This document shows positions 35,856 to 45,088 of a stretch of DNA of 64,000 bases, piece by piece. Location: assembly GCA_017528345.1 (NCBI GenBank), contig JAFXOX010000001.1, positions 1-64,000 on the forward strand, written 5' to 3'. Source of the stretch: Desulfovibrio sp. GTDB taxonomy: Bacteria; Desulfobacterota; Desulfovibrionia; Desulfovibrionales; Desulfovibrionaceae. A model generated the notes under the pieces. The model saw nothing but the letters and a program-made list of their open reading frames with translations. It was not told where the DNA came from and ran no database searches. How positions within the stretch are numbered: the stretch's first letter is position 1; each line of letters starts with the position of its first letter. Made by a program: the position numbers and the translations under genes.

Positions 35856-37266
35856 CCTGCCCTCCGAGGACCTCTTCAGCGACTGCGAGCTCCTTTTCAA
35901 GGGCATTGGCCCGTGAGCCTTTGGCAAGGAGGGTAATGCCACCTTGCGCAAAGGCTGTCTGCAAAAGTTCGCCTAAGCGCTCTTTGAGATGGCAGCTTGT
36001 GATCTCAGTAAATGTGCCGGTATACCCGCCTTTTTCAAGGCCCAAACGTACATCCTCCATGTGCCCGCCCTTCCAGAAAATATAAGGGACAGCCATTGTG
36101 GCCAGTCTTTCCCCAAGTTCTCTATGCGCGCTCTCGGCCAATGCGCCAAGTTCCCGCATTTCTCCCAAAAGACAGACCAAGGGTTTGCCAAGCGCAGAGG
36201 CAGCCTCAAGCATTCGCTGCATGGAAAGAGGATTGGCATTATAGGTGTCATCGATGACGATATGCGCACCAAGTTTTTTGCGGCAGAAGCGTTGCGCAGG
36301 ATTGTGAAAGGCTGCCAGGCCCTGCTTGATGGTTGCCAGCGGAACGCCAAGCAGATGCGCTGTCAGGGAAACCGCACAGATATTTTCAGCGGCATAGGCG
36401 GCAGCCAAAGGACAGGTGAGGGTTGTCTCCCTGCCTTCCAACACAAGCTTATAGGTACCCTCCCCTTGGGCATTTTCCCCAAGATAGCTTGCAAAATTGG
36501 CGCAGCTGTTTTCACCGGCAATGTCCCCTTTTTTGCTGCTGAACAACACAAGCGGACTTCTGTGGGTTGCCATGGCTTTCCAGACAAGGTCCGGGTAATC
36601 CGCAGAAACAATACCACAGCCACCTTCTGCCATATGCACAAGAAGCCTGCTCTTGTGCCAGGCAACCCCCATGTCACCCAGGCCTTCCGTATGGCCGCTG
36701 CCCACATTGAGGATCAGGGCATAATCCGGCTCAAGCATAGTTCCGAGCTCATCCATATCCTGAGGATTGCTGATGCCGGCCTCAAAAACCCAGAAAGCCT
36801 CATCGCCATCGGTATTCAAGATGCCGTGGGCCATACCCAGCTGATTGTTGTAGTTCACAAGACTTTTGGCGGTTTTGCCGTGCAGGGATAGAATACCTGC
36901 GAGCATTTCCTTGGCTGTGGTCTTGCCACAGGAGCCCGTGAGACCAACGACACGCGCCTGCGTTTTCTGACGCCAGGCATGAGCAAGGAGCATCAGCGCC
37001 TTGAGCGTTGAGCGCACGACAATCTGGGGTATGCCCAAACCTTCAATCTTCTGTTCGCAGAGCACACAAGCAGCCCCACTCGCTTCCGCTTTGCCGGCGT
37101 AGAGATGGCCATCTGTGTTCTCGCCCCTGATACAGGCAAAAAGATTACCTCTCTTCACACAGCGGCTGTCATAGGCCATGCCGCAAATCTGTGCATCATC
37201 GGCAGCAGATTTGTCGACGAGGCAGGGTTCAAGAACCTTAACAATTTCCGATAGACGCATCTGCAC
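35845..37266 (-). CDS. murF: UDP-MurNAc-tripeptide--D-alanyl-D-alanine ligase MurF
   Basis: This enzyme adds D-Ala-D-Ala to complete the pentapeptide. The 473-residue protein has the N-terminal Mur domain, the ATP loop [12 protein letters not shown] and [17 protein letters not shown] typical of MurF. The GTG at 37266 has GGAG upstream and overlaps murE by 29 bases; ATG at 37260 is an alternative. Confidence 0.96.
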   Translation of the reverse strand: MQMRLSEIVKVLEPCLVDKSAADDAQICGMAYDSRCVKRGNLFACIRGENTDGHLYAGKAEASGAACVLCEQKIEGLGIPQIVVRSTLKALMLLAHAWRQKTQARVVGLTGSCGKTTAKEMLAGILSLHGKTAKSLVNYNNQLGMAHGILNTDGDEAFWVFEAGISNPQDMDELGTMLEPDYALILNVGSGHTEGLGDMGVAWHKSRLLVHMAEGGCGIVSADYPDLVWKAMATHRSPLVLFSSKKGDIAGENSCANFASYLGENAQGEGTYKLVLEGRETTLTCPLAAAYAAENICAVSLTAHLLGVPLATIKQGLAAFHNPAQRFCRKKLGAHIVIDDTYNANPLSMQRMLEAASALGKPLVCLLGEMRELGALAESAHRELGERLATMAVPYIFWKGGHMEDVRLGLEKGGYTGTFTEITSCHLKERLGELLQTAFAQGGITLLAKGSRANALEKELAVAEEVLGGQDVL

Positions 37267-38719
37267 GGCTCAACTCCGAAACCACTTCCTGATCACTGTA
37301 ATGGTGACGTTTTCCCTGAATAATCTGATAATCCTCATGCCCCTTGCCGGCGATCAGCAGACAATCATGGGCATCGTGCACAAGCCCCAGGGCAAGACGT
37401 GTGGCAAGCCTGCGATCTGCTTCAACATACTTTTCACGCGCCTTGGCAAGACCTGGCAAAACGTCCTCAATAATGGCCATGGGGTCTTCAAAACGTGGAT
37501 TATCACTGGTAAGCACAGCCACATCAGCGTATTTGGCCACAGCCTCACCCATCAGGGGGCGCTTGCCGCGATCACGATTGCCGCCACAGCCAAAGAGCGC
37601 CACGATACGCTGAAAACCCGCCTTGCGTAGCGCTTTGAGCACATTTTCAAGCGCGTCAGGGGTATGGGCATAATCCACAAAGACATGGCGACCATTGGCC
37701 TCAACGCGTTCCAGGCGCCCACGCACACCGCAAAAATTGCCAAGAGCGCCAAAATCCTGTTCCGAAAAGCCGAGCCCAAGGGCCAAGGCCTGCACCGTCA
37801 AAAGATTTGCGGCATTAAAGGCACCAATGAGCGGCGAAGAAAGAAGCCAGCTGCGCCCCTGATAGTGCATACGCAGCGATAATCCCTGGGTATCCTGCCG
37901 CAAAATCTCGCCCTGCAGGAATGGTGACAGATGGTCCGGCTTGGCAAAGCCAAAGCCCAAAGCTTGCGGACACATCTGAAGAAGCCTGCGCCCGTAGGCA
38001 TCATCGCCATTCACGGCCATGGCTTTGTCGGCCAAAGGCAGTTCACAGAAAAGCTTGGCTTTGGCCGCAAAATAGCTCTCCATGGTCTTGTGAAAATCGA
38101 GATGGTCCTGAGTGAGATTGGTGAAGGCTGCGCCTGCAAAGGGAAGACAGGCCACCCGTTTTTGCAGGATGGCGTGGGAAGAAACTTCCATGACACAGTA
38201 GGTGACGCCTGCCTTCTGCATCTTGGCGAGATTTTCATGAATGACGAGCGGGTCTGGCGTGGTCAAAGGCGCATTCATGCTAAAGCCTGGCCAGCGGTAG
38301 CTGACCGTGCCCATGACGCCGACTTTTTCCCCGAGGGCTGTGAGCAGCGCCTCCATCAGATAGGTCGCTGTTGTCTTGCCATTGGTGCCGGTTACCCCAA
38401 GGATCTTGAGAGGGAGATGGGCTGTGTGAAAACGCGCCCGGGCAAGCCTGGCTACAGCTTCCCGCATATCCTCCTGTTCGCAGACAAAAACGTCGTCTGG
38501 TAGCTTTCCCAAAAGTGCCTGACAGGCCTCTTTGCAGGCCACGATCACCCGTGCTCCACGGGCCAGGGCATCGTCGATGTACTTGGCCCCGTCTTCGGTC
38601 TCACCCGGTACCGCCAGAAAGATGTCGCCTGCCTGAATACGACGGGAGTCTGTCTGGACACCACAAACTTCGTTTTCCAGTTTGTCTTCAAGCTCTGCAA
38701 AGGAAACAGCACCTGCCAT
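37238..38719 (-). CDS. murE: UDP-MurNAc-dipeptide--meso-diaminopimelate ligase MurE
   Basis: This enzyme adds the third stem residue. The 493-residue protein has the ATP loop GTNGKTTATYL and the DNPR motif (LTSDNPRFEDP), which marks meso-diaminopimelate specificity, so the wall is of the Gram-negative A1-gamma type. The ATG at 38719 (MAGAVSFAELED) follows GAGGTGA; the longer frame to 38770 would overlap ftsI and lacks a site. Confidence 0.96.
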   Translation of the reverse strand: MAGAVSFAELEDKLENEVCGVQTDSRRIQAGDIFLAVPGETEDGAKYIDDALARGARVIVACKEACQALLGKLPDDVFVCEQEDMREAVARLARARFHTAHLPLKILGVTGTNGKTTATYLMEALLTALGEKVGVMGTVSYRWPGFSMNAPLTTPDPLVIHENLAKMQKAGVTYCVMEVSSHAILQKRVACLPFAGAAFTNLTQDHLDFHKTMESYFAAKAKLFCELPLADKAMAVNGDDAYGRRLLQMCPQALGFGFAKPDHLSPFLQGEILRQDTQGLSLRMHYQGRSWLLSSPLIGAFNAANLLTVQALALGLGFSEQDFGALGNFCGVRGRLERVEANGRHVFVDYAHTPDALENVLKALRKAGFQRIVALFGCGGNRDRGKRPLMGEAVAKYADVAVLTSDNPRFEDPMAIIEDVLPGLAKAREKYVEADRRLATRLALGLVHDAHDCLLIAGKGHEDYQIIQGKRHHYSDQEVVSELSRADASIGNC

Positions 38720-38742
38720 AGTCACCTCACACGCAAGACAGC

Positions 38743-40914
38743 CTATTTTTCCGACAGCCAGAGCACGCAACTGCCCGCACTTTTTTCCTCAGGCCAGAGG
38801 CTGCCGGCTGCCGGCAACTGCTTGACCACGTGATTGCCCTGACCTTTGAGCTCCGGCACAACCCCCCCTCTGGCAAAGAGCTCAACGGCATTGCGCAGGC
38901 TCTTGCCTTTGACATCAGGCACACGATGACTGGCGCGGGCGAGTCTGCCGGGTAATTCCATCTGCGGCTTCTTGGGGGATTTTTCTCGCATGACAGGCTC
39001 TTCCGCACGTTTTTCCCAGGGAGGGGTGATACCGGCGAGTTTCAGAGGTCTGAGCGGAATCTCACTTTTGGCGGCCTGTGTCTCTTTTTCCGACGCTTTC
39101 TCGCTGGCTCCCTCATCGTCTCTGCGGTCTTTTGCCGTTGCCACCGCAATTTTGCTGCCCGAATAGGCCAGAAGTTTGGTGCCAATTTCACTAAAGACCG
39201 GGGCTGAGACCACACCGCCAAACTGATTGCGCGTGGGTTCATCCACCATCACAAGCACCAAAAATTTGGGGTCATTGGCCGGCAAAAAGCCCACAAAGGA
39301 AGCCAGACGCTTGCTGCCATAGGTGCGCGAACGGCGGTCGGCCTTCTGGGCGGTACCGGTCTTGCCGGCCACTTCAATGCCCTCAATGCGCGCCCTGCGA
39401 CCTGTGCCATCGCTGGCCTCCACAACGTCACGCATCATGCGCCGCACCTCGCGCGCCGTGCTCTTCCCAAAGGCCCGATCACGCTTGTCCGGCTCAAGAT
39501 CCTGATCCACAAGCCGCAAAGGCTTGTAGATGCCATCGTTGAGAAGCGTCAGATAGGCCTGAGCCATCTGCAGCCCTGTCACCGAAATACTTTGACCAAA
39601 GGAGGTGGAAATCGTATCAGCACGGCTCCAGTCTCTGGGACTGTGCAAAATGCCGCGGCTTTCCGCCACAGGCACCTGCGTACGCTGCCCAAAGCCAAGA
39701 TTGCGCAAATACTGATAATAGCGTTTGGTATCGATTTTCAGGCCGATCTTGGCCATACCGATATTGGAGGAATAGCGAAGCACTCGGGAAGCCGTAATGA
39801 TGCCCTGATGCGAGGTGTCACGGATGGTAATATTTTTGTCCGCCCACTTGCCGCCTTCACAGTTGATCAGGGTGTCCGGTGCCACCTTGCGGTCGTTTAA
39901 GGCGAGCGCCATGACCAGAGGCTTGAACGTTGAGCCCGGCTCCAGGGCGTCCTGGGCCAGACGGTTGCGGTAGATGAGTGTTCCGTAGTCGCTGTAGGAA
40001 TTGGGATTGAAAAAGGGATACTGTGCCCAGGCCAGGATATCCCCGCTTTTGACATCCACAACCAGGGCTCCGCCCCAGCGTGCGTCAAATTCCTTGACAG
40101 CCCGGCTCACAGCTTCCTCAGCAACGTACTGCACATGCATGTCAAGCGTTAAACGGATATCCTCACCACTCACAGGGCAATACTCGCCTTCGCACAGAGA
40201 AATACGCTTGCCGCGCGCATCCCTGCGCACCACCTGCTCAATGCTCGGTGATGCCAGCCTGTTGTCCAGACTGCGTTCAAGCCCTTCCAGCCCCTTGCCG
40301 TCGGTATTCACAAAGCCCAAAAGCTGGCCTGCCATATGCTTGAAGGGATAGACGCGCACATATTCCGTTTTCTCGCCAATACCCGGAATTTGTAAGGCAC
40401 TGACCTGACTTGCCGTCATGTCGTCGACCTTGCGCTTAAGCCAGACAAAATGCCTGCCCTGCGTGGACAGACGCTCGTAGAGCTTCTGTGCATCAAGACC
40501 CAGAATGGGAGCCAACTGATTGGCACAGGCCACTTTATCGATGATCTTGCCGGGACTGGCATAAATGGAATGGGCTTCAATACTGCGCGCCATCACCTGA
40601 CCATTGCGGTCGGTGATAATGCCGCGCTTGCCCTGAATCTGCTCGGTAAACTCGTGCTGCTCCTGCGCACGTGCGGCAAGTTCGGGGGCAGCGATGACCT
40701 GCAGATAAAAGGCTCTGCCCCAAAGGACGGCCCAGAACAGACAAAAAAGCCCTGCCCCGATGATGATACGAAAACGCGACCAGTCGTAGCGTTTAGCCCA
40801 TTCAGGCATGGCACGTTCGCTCTTTTCGGGCTTGGCAGCCTCCGGTGCCTTGTGTGTCACATACACCGCACCACGCTTGCGTTCGGTCACTTTTTTCTTT
40901 TTTCTGAATAGCAT
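38743..40914 (-). CDS. ftsI: Septal transpeptidase FtsI (PBP3) with C-terminal PASTA domain
   Basis: This class B penicillin-binding protein cross-links septal peptidoglycan. The 723-residue protein has one membrane segment (IIIGAGLFCLFWAVLWGRAF, about 53-72), a dimerisation domain and the transpeptidase motifs EPGSTFKPL (SxxK), YSSNIGMAK (SxN) and AGKTGTAQK (KTG). A Lys/Glu-rich linker leads to a C-terminal PASTA-like domain (RVPDVKGKSLRNAVELFARG), absent from the E. coli protein. The ATG at 40914 (MLFRKKKK) lies seven bases after the ftsL stop. Confidence 0.95.
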   Translation of the reverse strand: MLFRKKKKVTERKRGAVYVTHKAPEAAKPEKSERAMPEWAKRYDWSRFRIIIGAGLFCLFWAVLWGRAFYLQVIAAPELAARAQEQHEFTEQIQGKRGIITDRNGQVMARSIEAHSIYASPGKIIDKVACANQLAPILGLDAQKLYERLSTQGRHFVWLKRKVDDMTASQVSALQIPGIGEKTEYVRVYPFKHMAGQLLGFVNTDGKGLEGLERSLDNRLASPSIEQVVRRDARGKRISLCEGEYCPVSGEDIRLTLDMHVQYVAEEAVSRAVKEFDARWGGALVVDVKSGDILAWAQYPFFNPNSYSDYGTLIYRNRLAQDALEPGSTFKPLVMALALNDRKVAPDTLINCEGGKWADKNITIRDTSHQGIITASRVLRYSSNIGMAKIGLKIDTKRYYQYLRNLGFGQRTQVPVAESRGILHSPRDWSRADTISTSFGQSISVTGLQMAQAYLTLLNDGIYKPLRLVDQDLEPDKRDRAFGKSTAREVRRMMRDVVEASDGTGRRARIEGIEVAGKTGTAQKADRRSRTYGSKRLASFVGFLPANDPKFLVLVMVDEPTRNQFGGVVSAPVFSEIGTKLLAYSGSKIAVATAKDRRDDEGASEKASEKETQAAKSEIPLRPLKLAGITPPWEKRAEEPVMREKSPKKPQMELPGRLARASHRVPDVKGKSLRNAVELFARGGVVPELKGQGNHVVKQLPAAGSLWPEEKSAGSCVLWLSEK

Positions 40915-40921
40915 TGTCAGC

Positions 40922-41227
40922 TCACTTATCAAGGCGTCGTATCTGTCCGGGATAGGCTTCATGCATGCCATAGCCCACAGCTTTCTGCTTCAGCTCATGC
41001 GGTGTCAAAAGGCGCTCGCGCTCAATTTCCAGCTTGGCCAGATGCTCATGCTTTTCAGCTATCTCCTGTTGCGTTCGCGAAATGAAATAGGAGGTGTCGA
41101 CCCGTTCAATATTGGTCCAAACGTGAATCAAAAGCATGATCAGAAGCGACAAAACGCCTAGGGCAAAGGCAAAAATCCAACCGCGTCCTCCACGGCGTCT
41201 GTGATCACGAAGGGGGTTGTGCTGCAT
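40922..41227 (-). CDS. ftsL: FtsL-like cell division protein
   Basis: This small bitopic protein of 101 residues has a basic cytoplasmic tail, a single membrane segment (GWIFAFALGVLSLLIMLLIHV, about 16-36) and a periplasmic leucine-zipper-like coiled coil (TQQEIAEKHEHLAKLEIERE). It ends in a region like other FtsL proteins. Sequence conservation in the family is low; its place between rsmH and ftsI supports the call. Confidence 0.85.
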   Translation of the reverse strand: MQHNPLRDHRRRGGRGWIFAFALGVLSLLIMLLIHVWTNIERVDTSYFISRTQQEIAEKHEHLAKLEIERERLLTPHELKQKAVGYGMHEAYPGQIRRLDK

Positions 41228-41263
41228 GACGACCTCAAAAGAGAAAAAAGCCCCTCCAAGGCT

Positions 41264-42205
41264 TTAGATCAGTCGGGCCACGGCCCGCAATTTTGCGCTT
41301 CTGGCCCGGCTGTTTCGCAAAAGTTCCGACGCCTGCGCCTGCACAGGCTTTTTGCTCAAGATACGTACTTCAGGCCTATGCCCGCAGACACAGTGATCCA
41401 CATAGGGAGGACAGAGGCAGCCCCGACTCCAGCGCTGCATGGTCTTTTTCACAAGACGGTCCTCAAGGGAATGAAAGGTGATCACGCAGAGGCGGCCATC
41501 GGGTTCAAGATAGGCTAAGACCGTCTCCAAAAAACGCTCAAGCTGGCCAAGTTCGTCATTGACAGCCATACGCAGAGCCTGAAAGGTACGCGTTGCGGGG
41601 TGATGCCTTGCGGTCTCGCGCCATTTTTTGGGATAGCTTCTCTCAACAAGCTCTGCGAGCTCTTTGGTGGTCACAATGGGCCGCTCATTGCGCTTTTCCA
41701 CAATGGCCCTGGCAATCCTTGCAGCATTGGGTTCTTCCCCAAAACGGGCGAGAATATCGCGAAGACTGACGAAACTTGCGCTGTTGACAAGGTCTGCCGC
41801 ACTTGGCCCGCTTTGGCCATCCATGCGCATGTCGAGCGGCCCGTCATGGAGAAAGCTGAAACCCCGCCCGGCGCTATCGATTTGCATGGAGGAAACACCG
41901 ATATCGATGAGCACCCCCTGCACGCGCTCCCAGCCAAGGCTTGCCAGATAGGTTGGGAAATCTGCGTACAGACCGTGGGCCAGGTGGACGCGTTCCCCAA
42001 AAGGGGCAAGCCTTTGCGCTGCCAGAGATAGCGCCTGCTCATCGCGGTCAAGGCCAAGAAGCTCACTGGCTCCACGTTTTAAGATGGCGCTGGCATGGCC
42101 CGCCAGACCGACTGTGCCGTCGAGATATCGCCCACCCCGTTCAGGCTCCAGAAATGCCAGAACCTCGTCGAGAAGGACGGGAATATGCTGATCTGCCATC
42201 TCCAT
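41264..42205 (-). CDS. rsmH: 16S rRNA (cytosine(1402)-N(4))-methyltransferase RsmH
   Basis: This enzyme (MraW) methylates C1402 of 16S rRNA using S-adenosylmethionine. The 313-residue protein begins HIPVLLDEVLAFL with DGTVGLAGHASAIL (cofactor loop). It contains DIGVSSMQIDSAGRGFSF and the C-terminal ITFHSLEDRLVKKTM. The ATG at 42205 overlaps the mraZ stop as TGATG; ATG at 42199 and GTG at 42208 are alternatives. Confidence 0.95.
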   Translation of the reverse strand: MEMADQHIPVLLDEVLAFLEPERGGRYLDGTVGLAGHASAILKRGASELLGLDRDEQALSLAAQRLAPFGERVHLAHGLYADFPTYLASLGWERVQGVLIDIGVSSMQIDSAGRGFSFLHDGPLDMRMDGQSGPSAADLVNSASFVSLRDILARFGEEPNAARIARAIVEKRNERPIVTTKELAELVERSYPKKWRETARHHPATRTFQALRMAVNDELGQLERFLETVLAYLEPDGRLCVITFHSLEDRLVKKTMQRWSRGCLCPPYVDHCVCGHRPEVRILSKKPVQAQASELLRNSRARSAKLRAVARLI

Positions 42206-42666
42206 CACAGGGGAATGGCGATACCCGTACTCGCCAGGGCCTCGGACATGTCCTCAGTGGTCAGAATGCTGTCAAAGCGCGCTTGATCCCAGATCTCAAA
42301 TTTGTCTGCCATACCCACAAGAATGACGTCCTTGACAAGACCGGCCTCACGCATCAACGGCTGCGGGATACGCACCCTGCCCTGCCCGTCAAAGGTAATA
42401 AAAGAGGCAAGGCCAAGAACCTTGCTTTTAAAATGCGAGAGCTGAACATTGGTGAAAGGAATCTTGCACAGCTGTGCCATGATCTGCTCCCAATTTTTGG
42501 GCAGATAGGCCACAAGTCGCCCGTAAAAACCTGTCAGCCAGAAGCCGGCTTCGGCGCCTTCCTGTGCACAGGCCGCAAGACTCTCACGATACTCTGGCGG
42601 CAGAATGAGCCGGCCTTTGGCATCGAGCGAACGGTAATGTGTGCTCAGAAAGGACTGCGTTTCCAC
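42205..42666 (-). CDS. mraZ: Transcriptional regulator MraZ
   Basis: MraZ is the AbrB-fold repressor of the dcw operon. The 153-residue protein has two copies of the SpoVT/AbrB motif, STHYRSLDAKGRLILPPEYR and ASFITFDGQGRVRIPQPLMR. GTG at 42666 is chosen because GAGG lies seven bases upstream and it gives the usual length; a longer frame to 42723 would start inside the promoter. It probably represses itself through the box array at 42666-42696. Confidence 0.92.
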   Translation of the reverse strand: METQSFLSTHYRSLDAKGRLILPPEYRESLAACAQEGAEAGFWLTGFYGRLVAYLPKNWEQIMAQLCKIPFTNVQLSHFKSKVLGLASFITFDGQGRVRIPQPLMREAGLVKDVILVGMADKFEIWDQARFDSILTTEDMSEALASTGIAIPL

Positions 42667-42723
42667 AAAAAACCTCTTTTTACCACTTTTCCCCACTATG
42701 CCTTTCAGCCTCTTCTGTGTCAA
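42666..42723 (-). promoter_or_regulatory. dcw operon promoter with MraZ box array
   Basis: On the minus strand, TTGACA (42723-42718) and CATAGT (42700-42695) are spaced by 17 bases. Overlapping and following the -10 box are GTGGGGAAAA, GTGGTAAAAA, GAGGTTTTTT and GTGG, starting at 42696, 42686, 42676 and 42666. That is an exact 10-base period ending at the GTG start codon. MraZ is known to bind tandem TGGG-type repeats in this position. Confidence 0.8.
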
Positions 42724-42922
42724 GGAGGTCTACGCTCTTGGACAGTACTCTTCCCAGAAAAGCCCCTCTGCAAGCGGCTATGTGGTCTTTTGTCTGTGAC
42801 TGATGGGCAGACCTGAACCTTCCCCCCAAAAACGCAGCCTACCTTCTTCCAACACGCTCCAAGTCCTGCCGCATGGTCTCTCCACATTCCCCCACAAAAC
42901 CTGTGCGGCACACACAAAAAAA

Positions 42923-42949
42923 AAGACCCGGAAGTGTATTCCGGGTCTT
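42923..42949 (-). terminator. Terminator of the symporter operon
   Basis: A perfect 10-bp stem (AAGACCCGGA at 42923-42932 with 42940-42949) is followed on the minus strand by a T run. It separates the symporter gene from the dcw promoter. Confidence 0.85.
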
Positions 42950-42988
42950 GTGGGAGATAGTGGGCGTGAACGCCACGTGTTTGCGCCA

Positions 42989-44458
42989 TTATGGCTGACT
43001 TGTGTCTGTGCCCTGGGGCGTTTCAGGCCAGAAATGAGAGTTTTTGCGCGCTTCAGGATCACAGAGCCAGCCAACAAGCCAGCCCAGCAGTGAACAGCCA
43101 AAGCCAACAAAAAAGGGCGGAATCTTACTCAAAGCCGGCCAGGGCATGGGCAGGATGGCAAAGTGACGATCTGTCATCAAATACCAGAGCATGCAGCTGC
43201 CAAAGCCAAGGAGGAAACTTGCCCAGGCAGCACGGGTGCTTCTCTTCCCAAACCGTACGAGCGCCACATAGCAGACGAGAACAGCTGAGCCCACCACACT
43301 CCAGCTCGTCGCACAGAGCATGGCAATAATCTGGCCCTTGATCTGGGCACAGCCGGCACTGAGCAGCACAATAAAGGCTATGGCAAAAAGCCAGCGAGGA
43401 CGTGTGGCCTTGGAACCTGGCAGGTCTTCAGCAATGGCGCTGACAGCGATGTGGAAGATGGCGGTTGCCGTTGAAAGCGAGGCTGAGGCAATGGCAAGGA
43501 CAAAGAGCTGCAGACCGACATCAGGCAAAAGCATCTTGACCATGGTCGGCATGACAGCATCAGGCGAGGCCACAGACGGCAGAAAGAGCCGCCCGAGACA
43601 GGCCACATAATAGGCTCCACCCACAAGCACGGTTAAGACAAACATGGCAAGGGGGGTGATGCGATCCACCTGATGGGCCGAAGCCAGCGCAAAATGTCGC
43701 TGAATCATCTGCGGCTGCGCCCAGACAGCGACAGAGGTGACTATGACCAGAGAAATGATAAACCAGCCTTCGGCACCACTGGCAAGCTGAACAAAACCCG
43801 TATTGGCGGCCTTGGTGGGTTCCAGGGCAGCAAGCTGCAGCATACCGCTGACAGGGCCTCCCACCTTGTCGAAGACCGCAAAAATGAGCATGGAAATACC
43901 AATGAGCATCACAAAGCCCTGCATGGCCTCAGTGTACAGGACGCCTCTCAGTCCCCCCACAAAAACAGCTAGGCCCACAAGCAAGGCCACAGCCCAGACC
44001 AGGAGACTGGCTGACAGGGGCAGAATCTGTTCCAGAAGAAGCGCTGCGCCCTTAATGACGGCAGAGGCGTAGACGCCCAGAAAAACGGCAAAAATGAGTG
44101 CCAGACAGCGTCCAAGCAGCGGACTTCGGTGACCTTTGGCAAGAAGCTGAACAGGCGTGCGCGCGCCAAGATTGCGCTGACAGACACGCGTGGGCCAGGC
44201 AAGATAGCGGTAGACAATCCAGGTGCCAAGCCAGACATTGCCAGCGGCAATGAGCAGCATCTGCATGCCATACTGATAGGCAAGGCCTCCGAAACCCACA
44301 AGGGCCACAGCGGAGATATAGGTAGCAACAAAGGCAAAGGCCTGTATGCCGAATCCCACCTTTCCTGACATCATGACATCATGGCCGCTGCCCTTACGGA
44401 ACAACCAGATAAAGACAGCTATATACGCAACCCAAATGAAAATATCGACGATAACCAT
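42989..44458 (-). CDS. Sodium:solute symporter (SSS family)
   Basis: This polytopic transporter (489 residues, about 13 membrane segments) is of the SSS/PutP-PanF type. Characteristic regions are ATYISAVALVGFGGLAYQYG in the early helices, VFVGGLRGVLYTEAMQGFVM (the usual G-G-x-x-A/G-V-x-x-T-D signature region) and VVTSVAVWAQPQMIQRHFAL. It would couple sodium entry to uptake of an organic solute; the substrate cannot be told. It starts two bases after the stop of a 38-residue membrane protein, which likely forms a pair with it. Confidence 0.9.
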   Translation of the reverse strand: MVIVDIFIWVAYIAVFIWLFRKGSGHDVMMSGKVGFGIQAFAFVATYISAVALVGFGGLAYQYGMQMLLIAAGNVWLGTWIVYRYLAWPTRVCQRNLGARTPVQLLAKGHRSPLLGRCLALIFAVFLGVYASAVIKGAALLLEQILPLSASLLVWAVALLVGLAVFVGGLRGVLYTEAMQGFVMLIGISMLIFAVFDKVGGPVSGMLQLAALEPTKAANTGFVQLASGAEGWFIISLVIVTSVAVWAQPQMIQRHFALASAHQVDRITPLAMFVLTVLVGGAYYVACLGRLFLPSVASPDAVMPTMVKMLLPDVGLQLFVLAIASASLSTATAIFHIAVSAIAEDLPGSKATRPRWLFAIAFIVLLSAGCAQIKGQIIAMLCATSWSVVGSAVLVCYVALVRFGKRSTRAAWASFLLGFGSCMLWYLMTDRHFAILPMPWPALSKIPPFFVGFGCSLLGWLVGWLCDPEARKNSHFWPETPQGTDTSQP

Positions 44459-44460
44459 GA

Positions 44461-44577
44461 CTAGCGTCCACGCCTGCTAAACTGCACAAGAGAATAGACC
44501 AGGGCCCCGACCAGTGAAAGAACGCCAATAAGAACCGGAATGTCCGCGGTTCTCAGCGCTGCCAAAATGTCCGACAT
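44461..44577 (-). CDS. Small membrane protein paired with the symporter
   Basis: This 38-residue protein has a short amphipathic N-terminus (MSDILAALRTADIP), one membrane segment (VLIGVLSLVGALVYSLVQF) and a basic end (SRRGR), so the C-terminus is probably cytoplasmic. AGGATG lies about nine bases before the ATG at 44577, and the stop is two bases from the symporter start. Small one-helix partners occur next to some SSS and related transporters, so an accessory role is likely but not proven. Confidence 0.7.
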   Translation of the reverse strand: MSDILAALRTADIPVLIGVLSLVGALVYSLVQFSRRGR

Positions 44578-45088
44578 GGAAACACATCCTGAAAAAAAAA
44601 TCTCGGCAAGTCGCCAAAAAAGAGAGCTGATCAACCTTTGAGCGCGCTAACCTATCCTCAAGGCCATATTTTTGCAAGAACGCCGTTTTCTCACAAACAC
44701 GCAATCAACCACGCTTGCCAGGCGCCACACCGCAACACAAGCCGCACACACACGTTCTTCACGACCTTTGGAAACGTACGAAGTTTTTTGTGCCGACCAA
44801 TCAGCCCCAAAGCTACCATCTCTTTGCCCGCCACTTCATCCCGTCTCATCGACTTTCATTGCCAAAGAGATCTTTATTCCGCAATGTGAGCAGTCACAGG
44901 GAAACGGCACAAGACCTGCTCAGCAAAAAGCATAAACGCCCACGGACAAAACGTGGCAGCAAGCTCTGCTTCACAAAAGATCGCAGATCTCGGCATGTCT
45001 ACGCACGCTGCCACACTTCTTGACTGTGCAGTAGGATAGGTTAGATTACAAACATGAGGTCAGGCAAAAAGCAGAGACTGGAGCTTGT
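44578..45088. other. Non-coding region with a 12-bp inverted repeat
   Basis: There is no convincing gene. CTAACCTATCCT at 44647-44658 and its exact complement AGGATAGGTTAG at 45033-45044 flank about 374 bases. Each copy lies in a promoter-like setting reading outward. On the minus strand TTGCAA precedes it, ahead of the small membrane protein. On the plus strand TTGACT (45020-45025) and TAGATT (45042-45047) precede the rpn gene. It could be a shared operator or the ends of a small degenerate insertion; no target duplication was seen. Confidence 0.4.
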
